Source of the DNA: an uncultured Dyadobacter sp.
GTDB taxonomy: Bacteria; Bacteroidota; Bacteroidia; Cytophagales; Spirosomataceae
Assembly: GCF_946482605.1 (NCBI RefSeq)
Contig: NZ_CAMLSE010000031.1
Coordinates: 1-64,000, forward strand
Length of the DNA stretch: 64,000 nt
Direction: 5' to 3'
Notes under the pieces: generated by a model
Seen by the model: the letters and a program-made list of their open reading frames with translations, nothing else
Told to the model about the DNA's origin: nothing
The model's database searches: none
Part shown: positions 8,288-16,191 of the stretch, in pieces
How positions within the stretch are numbered: position 1 is the stretch's first letter
Layout: every line of letters begins with the position of its first letter
Translations under genes and position numbers: made by a program

Positions 8288-8743
8288 TCACTGAACCTCG
8301 AACGGCTCCTTGAATGGTACACAAAGGCCATCGGCATTGCTGCACAGCAGCCCTTTGATGGTACCTGAAATCCGGAATCCCTTTTGAACGACTTTAATGG
8401 TTTGACGGAACTCCGCTTTGTCTACAAAATAGGAATATGCTTTGTCCCAGGTCGGGTCAACCGCTTTCAATGGCTTTACGGGGCGGATTTCGCCCACGAG
8501 CTGGTAAGCGTCAGTGCCGGCAAAAATAAATTCGGTCGGAAGCGGACCGATATCGCCTTTGAAATCGGACGAGTACAGCTTCCAGTTTTTGTTGATCGAC
8601 GCCGAAAATACCAACTCCGCTTCATCCTTCGCCCCTCCCGGCAGTTTCGATACTTTTACTTCCCATTTCGAAAGGTTTTGCAAATCCTGAGCCGCAACAC
8701 TGCCGCACGTCATCACCAGCAGAAAAAATACCCTGTAAATCAT
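8288..8743 (-). CDS. Stand-alone DsbD N-terminal-domain protein
   Basis: A 151-residue secreted protein with a signal peptide ending at SVAAQ. The body matches the DsbD-alpha immunoglobulin-like domain. The start at 8743 (MIYRVFF) is chosen because the signal peptide begins there; the frame extends to 8818. Two Cys remain near the end (GLLCSNADGLCVPF), as in the active-site pair of that domain family. The transmembrane and thioredoxin parts of full DsbD are absent. Next to a TlpA-like protein and a c-type peroxidase it may carry thiol electrons in the periplasm (inference). Confidence 0.82.
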   Translation of the reverse strand: MIYRVFFLLVMTCGSVAAQDLQNLSKWEVKVSKLPGGAKDEAELVFSASINKNWKLYSSDFKGDIGPLPTEFIFAGTDAYQLVGEIRPVKPLKAVDPTWDKAYSYFVDKAEFRQTIKVVQKGFRISGTIKGLLCSNADGLCVPFKEPFEVQ

Positions 8744-8850
8744 AATCCATGTGTAGTTGGATGAAAGAATAAACAACTGCAAAGCATATTGCACCTTGCA
8801 GTTGTCCCAAATCACCACGTACCTAGTTAGTTGAACTCACGATTCACTTA

Positions 8851-10164
8851 TCATTTAGAGCTCTTCGCAGTCGATGCACTGGTCGCACTGATACCCGCAG
8901 GCACCGGCTCGGCGATGAGCTCGTCGAGATCCTTGTTCCATTTTTTCACATACTCGGTAAAATAGTCACCGGTAATCTCTCCGGTATAGCCCGTGTGGAT
9001 CTGACGTACCTCCCCTTTGCGGTCGATGAGAATGGTCGTCGGGAAAGCCATCATGCGGTTAAGCGCGGGAAGCTTTTCAGAAGCGACTTTCTTGTCGGCA
9101 ATCCCGCCGAAAAGGATGTCGTATTCAATTCCATATTTCTTTTTCAATGTGCCGAGCGTGTATTTGGCATAGGCCAGATCATCTTTTTGTTCAAAGCCGA
9201 TCGCGATGGCCTCTACACCGCGCTGTTTGTTCTGGCGATACCAGGGTGAGAGGAAAGAGGTCTGGTCCGTACAGTTAGGGCACCAGGTGCCGATGATCTC
9301 CACGATCACCACTTTACCCTTGTATTTGTCGTCGCTGAGCGAAACCCGTTTCCCGTCCAGGTCGGGCAATGTAAAATCAAGTTTGGAATAACCCTCTTTC
9401 AGGTGGGTCAGCTTGTACGGGTCCGGCAGTTCGGCCTTGTCGTTCTTCACCCCTTCAAATTTGGTGTTGTCATAGATCCCCGAACTGATCACCCCTGTGA
9501 TGGAACCGTCTTCGTTGATCTTTCCTTTATATACGCGCGGGTTGGGCCCAGAAAAGTGCGACAGGACAAACTCATCCCCTTCCACCACGCCTTCGAGCTC
9601 CCGGCTATCACCGACGGTCGACATGACCACGCCCGTGAGCTTGTTGCCGTCCTGTTTCAGCAATGCCACATTATCCGGCATTTTTGCCTTGCTGAACACT
9701 TGCAGATCCCATTTGCCACTCAGGTTATGCTTCGTCGGCTGCTCCTTGCCTTTTTCCACGAAACGGTAGTTTTTGCCATACTCCGCAGCAAACGGCAGCG
9801 CATTGCCGCGGAAACCGGGTACAAGGCTGCGGTATTCGCCGGTAATCTTGCCATCCGACTCCACCCGGGCGACCAGGGCGGCATCGTAGGTATTCATTTT
9901 GACAAAAATCGAATCCGCGCCCAGCCGCGTTACTTTGAAATCGTCACGGCGCGTGCCGTTGAGCAATGTGAGCACCGGATGCTCTTTATCTTTTGCATTG
10001 TACTCGAAATTGAACGGAATGTGCGTTTCGCTGATCACGAATTCGCCCCGCCAGATTCCCTGTTTGGGCGATTTGTTTTCGGTTCCGTCGTTGGTGTGCG
10101 TAAAGCTGGTGAGCAAAGTGGCCCCTGCCAAAGCCACGGCTTTCATCTGGTTGCTGATCTTCAT
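8851..10164 (-). CDS. TlpA-like thioredoxin-fold protein with long N-terminal region
   Basis: A 437-residue protein. Residues 1-20 look like an export signal. Residues 30-250 are beta-rich, with repeated GKITGEY / KLTGVV / GSITGVI strands resembling DUF4369-type domains. The C-terminal part is an AhpC/TSA-TlpA thioredoxin domain with the redox motif WCPNC at 294-298 and the cis-Pro loop near FPTTILIDRKGEVRQIHTG. It probably reduces disulfides in the periplasm. It appears to be the first gene of the cluster that also holds the DsbD-N protein and the di-haem peroxidase. Confidence 0.9.
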   Translation of the reverse strand: MKISNQMKAVALAGATLLTSFTHTNDGTENKSPKQGIWRGEFVISETHIPFNFEYNAKDKEHPVLTLLNGTRRDDFKVTRLGADSIFVKMNTYDAALVARVESDGKITGEYRSLVPGFRGNALPFAAEYGKNYRFVEKGKEQPTKHNLSGKWDLQVFSKAKMPDNVALLKQDGNKLTGVVMSTVGDSRELEGVVEGDEFVLSHFSGPNPRVYKGKINEDGSITGVISSGIYDNTKFEGVKNDKAELPDPYKLTHLKEGYSKLDFTLPDLDGKRVSLSDDKYKGKVVIVEIIGTWCPNCTDQTSFLSPWYRQNKQRGVEAIAIGFEQKDDLAYAKYTLGTLKKKYGIEYDILFGGIADKKVASEKLPALNRMMAFPTTILIDRKGEVRQIHTGYTGEITGDYFTEYVKKWNKDLDELIAEPVPAGISATSASTAKSSK

Positions 10165-10472
10165 ACAACTTGAAATTTGAGATGTGAAAATAAGTTAACT
10201 GTATAGCCTTGCCGGGTATGCGCCGGAAGAACTCCTTGTTTGGACCGGGATATTGTGCAGGATTTTCCCGGGACCGTTAACTAATCAAAAGGTGGTTTTC
10301 AATCAGACGTCGTAACAACGTGCAGCAAATATAGTAAACGAAACTTCATTGTCTATCATTTTTGTAGGATTAGTAGAATAAACTCGGATTTCATACCACT
10401 AAAACTTCGGGAAGTACATATAATGCGGGCCGGTGTTTTGGTGGCAACGTGTCCGATTTGCATTTCAAAAGT
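10165..10472. other. Divergent intergenic region
   Basis: This stretch holds no gene. On the minus strand TATATTTG (10326-10333) fits the TAnnTTTG -7 box and could serve the TlpA-like gene, but I see no TTG at the expected -33 distance, so this is weak. The remainder shows nothing recognisable. Confidence 0.3.
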
Positions 10473-10505
10473 TTTGATAATCCGCAAAACCCTGCCTTAC
10501 ATTTG
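10473..10505 (+). promoter_or_regulatory. Bacteroidota-type promoter for the riboswitch leader
   Basis: TTTG at 10473-10476 and TACATTTG at 10498-10505 are separated by 21 bases, matching the TTTG / TAnnTTTG promoter recognised by the Bacteroidota primary sigma factor. Transcription from here would begin about 30 bases before the SAM-type aptamer. Confidence 0.65.
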
Positions 10506-10542
10506 TGGCGTCTTACAATTGCTACCTGCATAGTGAATGTGG

Positions 10543-10638
10543 ATTTATACAGAAAGAGGGAGAGTCAGGCTCTGTGAACTCTTAGCAACTTTCCAGGGTG
10601 GAATCAGTGCTAACCTGCCTGTTTCAGGAACTATAAAT
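10543..10638 (+). promoter_or_regulatory. SAM-type (SAM-I clan) riboswitch aptamer
   Basis: All main elements of the S-box aptamer can be traced. P1 pairs ATTTATA (10543-10549) with TATAAAT (10632-10638). P2 holds AGAG/CTCT with a TGAAC turn, followed by the conserved TTAGCAAC. P3 is TTCCA-GGG-TGGAA (10591-10603), followed by GTGCTAA (10607-10613). P4 is CCTG-TTT-CAGG (10618-10628). The order TATACAGAAAG ... TTAGCAAC ... GTGCTAA agrees with S-box leaders of Bacteroidota. It lies upstream of a TonB-dependent receptor, so uptake by that receptor probably falls when SAM is abundant. Ligand binding is inferred from homology. Confidence 0.8.
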
Positions 10639-10680
10639 TTACAAATCATGCCCAGCAAACGATTTTCAGCCCGACCAGTC

Positions 10681-10745
10681 GCCGCCACCTACCCACACAA
10701 ATGCTGTCCGGAAGATATCTGGCGGAGTTAAGCGGCTTTTTATTT
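10681..10745 (+). terminator. Terminator-like expression platform of the riboswitch
   Basis: GCCGC (10681-10685) can pair with GCGGC (10732-10736), which is followed at once by TTTTTATTT. A competing stem, CCGCCA (10682-10687) with TGGCGG (10720-10725), uses the same left arm but ends away from the U-run. Two exclusive folds before a U-run are what an attenuating platform needs. The exact fold is uncertain. Confidence 0.5.
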
Positions 10746-10788
10746 AAAATAATAATCTATAAAATCAATAGACTAACTATAATAAACT

Positions 10789-10930
10789 AATCCGGTGTGA
10801 TCCGGTAATGTCCGGGCCCGATCGGTCGCGAATGGGACTGCAGGCTCTCCACTCGTACCGAAACGTTCCCGGCCCCGGCCAGACGCAGCGGGATCTCCCG
10901 ATACAACAGCCATTACCGGCGCACCGGATT
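10789..10930. repeat. 142-bp element with 22/20-base terminal inverted repeats
   Basis: The left arm AATCCGGTG-TGAT-CCGGTAATG (10789-10810) is the inverse of CATTACCGG-CG-CACCGGATT (10911-10930): two perfect 9-bp blocks separated by a small internal loop. The interior of about 100 bases is GC-rich and contains GGGATCTCCC and further small stems, while both flanks are AT-rich. It ends 41 bases before the receptor's start codon. It could be a structured leader RNA or a small inserted non-coding element; the sequence alone does not decide. Confidence 0.75.
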
Positions 10931-10971
10931 TGAATTCATTACAAATCAATCATTTGGTACAATTAATACTT

Positions 10972-13719
10972 ATGAAAAGATTATTACTTTTTATACTTTT
11001 AAGCCCATTAACCTCCCTTGCGCAGCGAACGCTGACGGGCGTGGTTACCGCTTCCGAGGATGGCACGGTATTGCCCGGCGTGAATGTTTCCATTAAAAAC
11101 ACCCGCCAGGGCACCATTACCGATACTTCGGGACGGTTTAGTCTTAGTCTCGTTCGGGGTGAAACGTTGATATTCTCCTTCATCGGATTTATAGCACAGG
11201 AGGTCCGCATTACCGGATCCAATGAATATAATGTGAGCCTGGCCCCCGGCACCCACACGCTCGGAGAAGTGCAGGTGGTGGGTTCCCGAAACGCCAACCG
11301 CACGAAAATCGACTCGCCGGTGCCGGTGGACGTCATTGACCTGAAACCACTCCTGGAATCCGCTCCGCAGGTGAGCATTACCCAACTGCTTCAATATGTA
11401 TCGCCGTCCTTCCATTCCGTCAACGGCAGTAATGCAGGCGACGCGGGTTCGGCATTGAGCTTATCGCAGTTGCGCGGGCTGGGTGTGGACCAGGTCCTGG
11501 TGCTGGTCAATGGAAAAAGACGTCACAAAAGCGCCAACATCAACTGGGGCGGACTTGGCAACGGGGCCACGGGCTATGATCTCAATTCCCTCCCCACTGC
11601 CGCCATCGAACGCATTGAGATCCTGCGCGACGGTGCCGCTGCCCAGTACGGTTCGGATGCCATTGCCGGAGTGATCAACATTGTGCTCAACAAAAGCACG
11701 GAACAACTGACCCTGAGTTCAACAGCCAGTACCCGTCGCCGCGGGGACGGCACCACCACCCGGACCAACGCGAATTATGGCTTTGCATTGGGTAAAACAG
11801 GAGGATATCTCAACACTACCGCTGAATTTGCGACCCAGGCGATCGGATTGCTGCCTGGTAAGGACGATGCAGGCCTGTACCTCGGCCCGGTTTATGGCGG
11901 AGGCGCCAACACACGCAACTACGACGCGATCTACACCCGTGAGATCGATGAGGCAATCCTTACTGCCCGCGGCATCGACCGCCATCATTTCGACCGCCGG
12001 GCCGGCGGCTCCAACAAAGCCAAGGATGCCTTACTCTTCTTCAATGCGGCCATACCCCTTCGACAGCAGGCCGAATTGTATGCATTCGGAGGGATCAGCC
12101 ACCGCAATTCCGAATTCACCGCCGTATACAGGCTACCGGGATGGACCGAACGCAACAATGCATTCCTGTATCCCGACGGCTTCCTGCCTGAAATGCAGAA
12201 CATCATCACCGACAAGTCACTCGCCATTGGTATCAAGGGAAAGATCCGTGACTGGGACATTGATATTTCCAATGTATATGGCAAAAATGACTTCGGCAAC
12301 GTGATCACAAACTCCTTAAACGCCAGCCTCGGACTCAAATCGCCTACCACCTTCGACGCCGGAAGCTACAATGCCAGCCAGAATACCGGCAGCATCGACA
12401 TCAGCCGCTATTTTGCCAAGGCATTGAAAGGCGTCAATGTAGCCTTCGGAGCGCAGTACCGGGTGGAGACTTACCAGATCATCGCAGGCGAAGAGGCTTC
12501 GTATTCCAAGGGCGACCTGCGAACGATCTACGGGCTCGACACCACGGCGACAGGCATCATTTATAACGTTAAAGAAGGAAGTATCGGCCTGAACGGCCTC
12601 TCGCCGGGCTCTCAGATCCACGCAGGCTTCCGCCCCGAGAATGCGGTGAATGTAAACCGGTCCATTCTGGCGGGTTATGTCGATGTGGAGGCTAATCTCA
12701 CATCCCGATGGCTGCTATCCGGCGCCGTTCGCCTCGAAAATTTCTCACGTCTCGGCAATGTGACCACCTACAAAATCGCTTCGAAATACAGCATTACCGA
12801 TTGGCTGGGCATTCGCGGCTCTCACAACACCGGCTTTCGTGCCCCGGACCTGGCACAATACTACTACACTGAGACCTCGACCAGTTTCCAACAGGGGCGC
12901 GCCATCGACCAGGTAGCGGCCTCTAACCAGAGCGCCGCTACCCGTGCGCTGGGCATTCCGACGCTGACACCGGAAAAGTCTAAAGGCTATACCGCGGGTT
13001 TTACGGCACAGCCATTTAAAAACTTTGAGCTGACCGCCGATGCATACCTGGTGAACATCAAAAACCGGGTAGGCAACACCGGCAACTTCTCGGCAACCGA
13101 CGTCAACCTGCCAGCGGAAGTACGCACACTCTTCGTGCAGACGGGCACGACCCAGGCCAAGTTCTTTTACAACTTGTTCAGTACGCGGACCAAAGGATTG
13201 GAAATCACGGGCAGTTACCGCACACCCTTCCGCAACGGCACACTGAGCCTCTTATTGGGAGCCAATTTTGTAAAAAACGAAGTGACGCAGGTCAATACAC
13301 CGAAAGGACTGGATGCTTACCGGTACATTATCTTCAATGACGGGGAAAAGGCGCGCGTCACATCGAATATTCCAGGCCAGAAAATCACACTACAAGGAAT
13401 TTTCAAGAAAAACCGTCTCACCTACCTGGTCCGTGCCGTCCACTTCGGTTCGGTAACCAACGCCTCGGCATTGAATGCAACTTTTCCTAAACCCGACTAT
13501 TTCTATCAAAAGCTAAACCCGATCTGGGTAGCTGATGTATCGGTCGCCTACGCGTTGTCCAAAAGCATTCAGGCCACGGTGGGTATCAATAATGTCTTCA
13601 ACGAACTGGGTGATTATTCCGATCCGAAGCTCACGGCATTGAACAACCCTTCCGTGATCGGCCTGCAAAATGGAAGCGCAGGTATTCAGCCATTCGTACG
13701 TATCACAGCCAAACTCTAA
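10972..13719 (+). CDS. TonB-dependent outer membrane receptor
   Basis: A 915-residue receptor. The start at 10972 (MKRLLLFILL) opens a clear signal peptide ending at SLAQ; the frame extends to 10930 into the upstream structured element. Residues 20-100 form a carboxypeptidase-regulatory-like domain (LTGVVTASEDGTVLPGVNVS). The plug follows (VPVDVIDLKPLLE, then VLVNGKRRHKSANINWGG and ERIEILRDGAAAQYGSDAIA), and then a 22-strand-type barrel ending in a short strand (PFVRITAKL). No SusD-type partner is present; the next gene encodes a DUF4397 lipoprotein. The SAM-type leader suggests a role in methionine, sulfur or cofactor supply. The substrate is unknown. Confidence 0.92.
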   Translation: MKRLLLFILLSPLTSLAQRTLTGVVTASEDGTVLPGVNVSIKNTRQGTITDTSGRFSLSLVRGETLIFSFIGFIAQEVRITGSNEYNVSLAPGTHTLGEVQVVGSRNANRTKIDSPVPVDVIDLKPLLESAPQVSITQLLQYVSPSFHSVNGSNAGDAGSALSLSQLRGLGVDQVLVLVNGKRRHKSANINWGGLGNGATGYDLNSLPTAAIERIEILRDGAAAQYGSDAIAGVINIVLNKSTEQLTLSSTASTRRRGDGTTTRTNANYGFALGKTGGYLNTTAEFATQAIGLLPGKDDAGLYLGPVYGGGANTRNYDAIYTREIDEAILTARGIDRHHFDRRAGGSNKAKDALLFFNAAIPLRQQAELYAFGGISHRNSEFTAVYRLPGWTERNNAFLYPDGFLPEMQNIITDKSLAIGIKGKIRDWDIDISNVYGKNDFGNVITNSLNASLGLKSPTTFDAGSYNASQNTGSIDISRYFAKALKGVNVAFGAQYRVETYQIIAGEEASYSKGDLRTIYGLDTTATGIIYNVKEGSIGLNGLSPGSQIHAGFRPENAVNVNRSILAGYVDVEANLTSRWLLSGAVRLENFSRLGNVTTYKIASKYSITDWLGIRGSHNTGFRAPDLAQYYYTETSTSFQQGRAIDQVAASNQSAATRALGIPTLTPEKSKGYTAGFTAQPFKNFELTADAYLVNIKNRVGNTGNFSATDVNLPAEVRTLFVQTGTTQAKFFYNLFSTRTKGLEITGSYRTPFRNGTLSLLLGANFVKNEVTQVNTPKGLDAYRYIIFNDGEKARVTSNIPGQKITLQGIFKKNRLTYLVRAVHFGSVTNASALNATFPKPDYFYQKLNPIWVADVSVAYALSKSIQATVGINNVFNELGDYSDPKLTALNNPSVIGLQNGSAGIQPFVRITAKL

Positions 13720-13734
13720 AACATTGATTTTTTG

Positions 13735-14529
13735 ATGAAAAGATCTATAATCAGCCCAATACTCGGGTCTATGACCGCCGCCGTCCTGGCCCTGACCTGC
13801 TTTTCCTGCAAAGACACCGGCTACCTCGACATCGACCCCGCAGACCGGCCGCCATTGAGTGCATTCGTCAGCTTTGTGAATGCGAGGCCAGTCAATGCAG
13901 ACCTTTACTTCTGGACGTTTACCGACAAGGTTACACCTGTGCCGGTCCAGAGCAACAAGGCATCCGACTACGTCCCTACCGTCTTCGGAAATGTGCAGAT
14001 TAACTTTACAGAGGGAACCAACACGAGTTACAAAGCCTCCTACCAGTTTGGCAATTCGGCCACATTCACCGCCACAGGCCGCCCTAATGGTCCGATTGCG
14101 ACCTTCTACCACACCGTAGTAGCGGCCAGAACGGCCAGCAACAAAGCCGACTCGCTGATCCTCTTCTACGACGATCTGAAAGCACCTCCCTCCGGGAAGG
14201 TCAAATTGCGTTTCGTGAACCTATCGCCTGGCGTCGGCACCTTGCATGTGGTACGTGACGGAAAACCGTTATTCAGCAATGTGGATTACGGCAGGGCTGC
14301 CAACTCCGCGCTGTCGGGCGAAGCATTCAGTGCCTGGTCCTTGGGCCCGTTCGAAACGGTCGAAGCCGGTACATACAATCTTGATTTTATTCAGGTGAAG
14401 GACCAGGCCAAAGCAGGCAGTGGCTCGGTCGAGCTGCAAGCCGGAAAAATATATACCGTGTTTACCCGCGGGATTTCCTCCGGCACACCGGCTTTCGGTC
14501 TGAGCACGATCGAACATCCGGTAAAATGA
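13735..14529 (+). CDS. DUF4397-domain lipoprotein
   Basis: A 264-residue lipoprotein with a signal ending LTCFSC (Cys24). The start is the ATG at 13735; the frame also permits a TTG one codon earlier. The mature part has two related beta-rich halves. The second (VKLRFVNLSPGVGTLHVVRDGKPL, ending in AGTYNLDFIQVKD and GKIYTVFTRG) matches DUF4397. It lies 15 bases after the TonB receptor and shares its SAM-type leader. Its place and export suggest a surface or periplasmic partner of that receptor, but no binding role can be read from the sequence. Confidence 0.85.
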   Translation: MKRSIISPILGSMTAAVLALTCFSCKDTGYLDIDPADRPPLSAFVSFVNARPVNADLYFWTFTDKVTPVPVQSNKASDYVPTVFGNVQINFTEGTNTSYKASYQFGNSATFTATGRPNGPIATFYHTVVAARTASNKADSLILFYDDLKAPPSGKVKLRFVNLSPGVGTLHVVRDGKPLFSNVDYGRAANSALSGEAFSAWSLGPFETVEAGTYNLDFIQVKDQAKAGSGSVELQAGKIYTVFTRGISSGTPAFGLSTIEHPVK

Positions 14530-14547
14530 TATGGTGATTGGACTGTG

Positions 14548-14581
14548 AATCCGCGCTGCCGCCTGGTAGCGCGGATTTTTG
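14548..14581 (+). terminator. Intrinsic terminator of the receptor/DUF4397 unit
   Basis: AATCCGCGCT pairs with AGCGCGGATT around a 10-base loop and is followed by TTTTTG, 19 bases after the lipoprotein stop codon. Confidence 0.85.
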
Positions 14582-14608
14582 TGTCAGATAGCTTCTACTG
14601 GTTACGGA

Positions 14609-15016
14609 TCAGCTAAGAATTTGCAGTCTAATGCCGGCGTGTTTAGCGATCTTACGAAAATCAGACTTATTGAAAGTGCATAACGTATCACAAGATCGCT
14701 CTGCTATTGCCGTATGGAGGCAGTCGTTGATATTGCCAAAGCCGACATACTTACATAAACCTAATGCCCTGTACATGTCCGAAATGTCATACACTGCCGG
14801 ATTATGTTTTAGAAAGGTACTTGTGACCGCTTCAATGTCAATCTGTTTCTGACCCAGCCGATGCAATACATAGGTAAGCTCCTGAATGGACAACAGGGAT
14901 ATAGAAAACGTGCCCGCGCTAAGCGCAGCAGTAATCATCCCATTCGCTTTGGTATGCTTGTCGAAATCCTGCGCAATGAGAAAATGAACGAGGACATCCG
15001 TATCGAAGTAAATCAT
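14609..15016 (-). CDS. PIN-domain ribonuclease toxin
   Basis: A 135-residue PIN-domain protein of VapC type. The acidic residues expected of the fold are visible: MIYFDTDVLVHFL near the start (Asp5, Asp7), a Glu in SIQELTYVL, and Asp in NINDCLHTAIAE and FNKSDFRKIA near the end. Such toxins cleave tRNA or other RNA when free of antitoxin. The ATG overlaps the stop of the upstream antitoxin frame (ATGA), as in a classic operon. The toxin looks intact, whereas the antitoxin frame contains a stop. Confidence 0.9.
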   Translation of the reverse strand: MIYFDTDVLVHFLIAQDFDKHTKANGMITAALSAGTFSISLLSIQELTYVLHRLGQKQIDIEAVTSTFLKHNPAVYDISDMYRALGLCKYVGFGNINDCLHTAIAERSCDTLCTFNKSDFRKIAKHAGIRLQILS

Positions 15017-15249
15017 AGATTCACTTCATTGGCCAACGCCGATAAATCGAGGTTTGGGTCAATTAAAACATCCTCAAACCGTTCCCTAAGTCCGATGGTC
15101 TCTATCATAAGTTCGGTCTAGTCAATCTCTGCGGGGGTCGGGAGGTCTTCTACGGTCACTTTTACGTCGCTGTGAGCGAACAGTGACCTGATGGAATCCA
15201 TGAACTGTTCGTTCAGGTGGTCGGCAGAAATGTGAAAAGTGTGTCGCAT
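15013..15249 (-). pseudogene. Antitoxin gene interrupted by an in-frame TAG
   Basis: From the ATG at 15247-15249 the frame reads MRHTFHISADHLNEQFMDSI and continues to LPTPAEID, then a TAG at 15118-15120 (codon 44). It goes on as TELMIETIGLRERFEDVLID and PNLDLSALANEVNL, ending in a TGA that overlaps the toxin ATG. The whole frame (78 residues if the TAG is read through) has the length and composition of small antitoxins paired with PIN toxins. CAG to TAG is the simplest change. An internal ATG (15106-15108) could restart the C-terminal 31 residues, the part that often neutralises the toxin. This is either a recent nonsense mutation or a split antitoxin. Confidence 0.75.
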
Positions 15250-15334
15250 AGGTTAATTGTATGAGTTCTTCAAATCTAACAATTTTTACAGAAATCATCA
15301 ATACTCCAACAAGCACTGTCCACATCGTCAACAA

Positions 15335-15724
15335 CTATGCTACCGATAGCATTCTCCGGCTTAATGCGCTGACGCGTATACCTTTGAGATACTTGGTGCG
15401 TTCCTCGATCTCGTTCTGATAGCGGAATGTAAATTCGCTGCCGACGTTCCGTTTGAATTCCTTTGTGGCGTCTTTCAACTGCTTACGGGAAATGCCGCTG
15501 TATGCCAATTGCAGCAGCTGCGATTTCTGAGAAGACGCGTTTTTCAACTTCCAGTATTGCGGGTGGTTGCTGCCGATCGGCGGCCGGAAATCGGCATCGA
15601 GCTTCTCACGGATCAAAAACTCGTAATCGATGATAACCTCCTTGCGGCTTTTGATCAATTGTCCTTTCACGATGATCCTTGCCTCCCTGTCTGCGCTCAG
15701 ATAAAATGTCTTTTCCAGTATCAT
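15335..15724 (-). CDS. Hypothetical protein
   Basis: A 129-residue soluble protein that I cannot assign. It has a mixed beta then alpha look: MILEKTFYLSADREARIIVK and EVIIDYEFLIREKL are strand-like, while residues 60-129 are helical and basic. It has no signal peptide and no obvious catalytic motif. It lies 85 bases upstream of the antitoxin frame in the same direction, so it could share a transcript with the toxin pair. Confidence 0.7.
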   Translation of the reverse strand: MILEKTFYLSADREARIIVKGQLIKSRKEVIIDYEFLIREKLDADFRPPIGSNHPQYWKLKNASSQKSQLLQLAYSGISRKQLKDATKEFKRNVGSEFTFRYQNEIEERTKYLKGIRVSALSRRMLSVA

Positions 15725-15887
15725 TGTTGGTTCCTGGTTATTGGAGTGATGTATGTTATGGAACTTATTCCAGCAGTTGTGGTCTATGCAGAAATAATAG
15801 TCTACTTAATTTGTAGACAAAGTAAAGTTATTTTTCTTAGTTTGCAAAATGATTAGTTGGTTGTTTTTCTTGTGTGAGGGGTTGAGG

Positions 15888-16024
15888 TGGGCGTAGTCTC
15901 GGACTACGGCCGGAGGGTGGAGTTGGGCGTAGTCTGCTGACTACGGCCGGAGGATAGAGTTGGGCGTAGTCTGCTGACTACGGCCGGAGGATAGAGTTGG
16001 GCGTAGTCTGCTGACTACGGCCGG
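15888..16024. repeat. Tandem array of a 37-bp palindromic unit
   Basis: Units start at 15888 (36 bases, diverged), 15924, 15961 and 15998 (last one cut short). The core TGGGCGTAGTC-nnnn-GACTACG is a small hairpin followed by GCCGGAGGATAGAGT. The spacing is too regular for scattered REPs and there are no unique spacers, so it is not a CRISPR. The GTAGTC/GACTAC core is shared with the modules at 7214 and 16062. Confidence 0.85.
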
Positions 16025-16030
16025 GCGTTG

Positions 16031-16112
16031 GCCGGTCTCTGACCGGCGGTGCTATATGATCTGCGGTCAGAGACCGATTGACGCTCGGACGTAGTCGGAG
16101 ACTACGCCCAAC
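16031..16112. repeat. REP hairpin plus two-hairpin module, copy 2
   Basis: GCCGGTC-TCT-GACCGGC (16031-16047) is followed by a 51-base module (16062-16112) with GCGGTCAGAGACCG and CGTAGTCGGAGACTACG, then CCCAAC. The module repeats the one at 7214-7264 in the same order and at the same length. The last 26 bases are identical in both copies. Confidence 0.8.
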
Positions 16113-16191
16113 GGCACCACTTAACTTGCATTCTCAATACAAATCCCGATCTTGCCCGAACGAACCGTTTAACCTGAACCCACAAAAAATA

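Noticed and set aside
9403..10173. Plus-strand frame of 256 codons opposite the TlpA-like gene
   Set aside because: The protein is low in plausible structure and the opposite strand encodes a complete thioredoxin-fold protein.
10537..10731. 64-codon frame starting at an ATG inside the SAM-type leader
   Set aside because: It spans the aptamer and terminator-like stems and has no protein-like features; the RNA structure explains the sequence better.
10789..10930. Cobalamin-riboswitch-like CCGGTG...CCGG pattern
   Set aside because: The CCGG blocks pair with the distal CATTACCGG/CACCGGATT arms instead of each other, and the conserved B12 box and GCCACTG segment are missing.
15122..15334. 70-codon minus-strand frame over the antitoxin region
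   Set aside because: It is in another frame from the antitoxin reading MRHTFHIS..., lacks antitoxin features, and ends without relation to the toxin start.
15888..16024. CRISPR array
   Set aside because: The units are contiguous copies with no unique spacers and no cas genes nearby; each unit is a REP-type hairpin.
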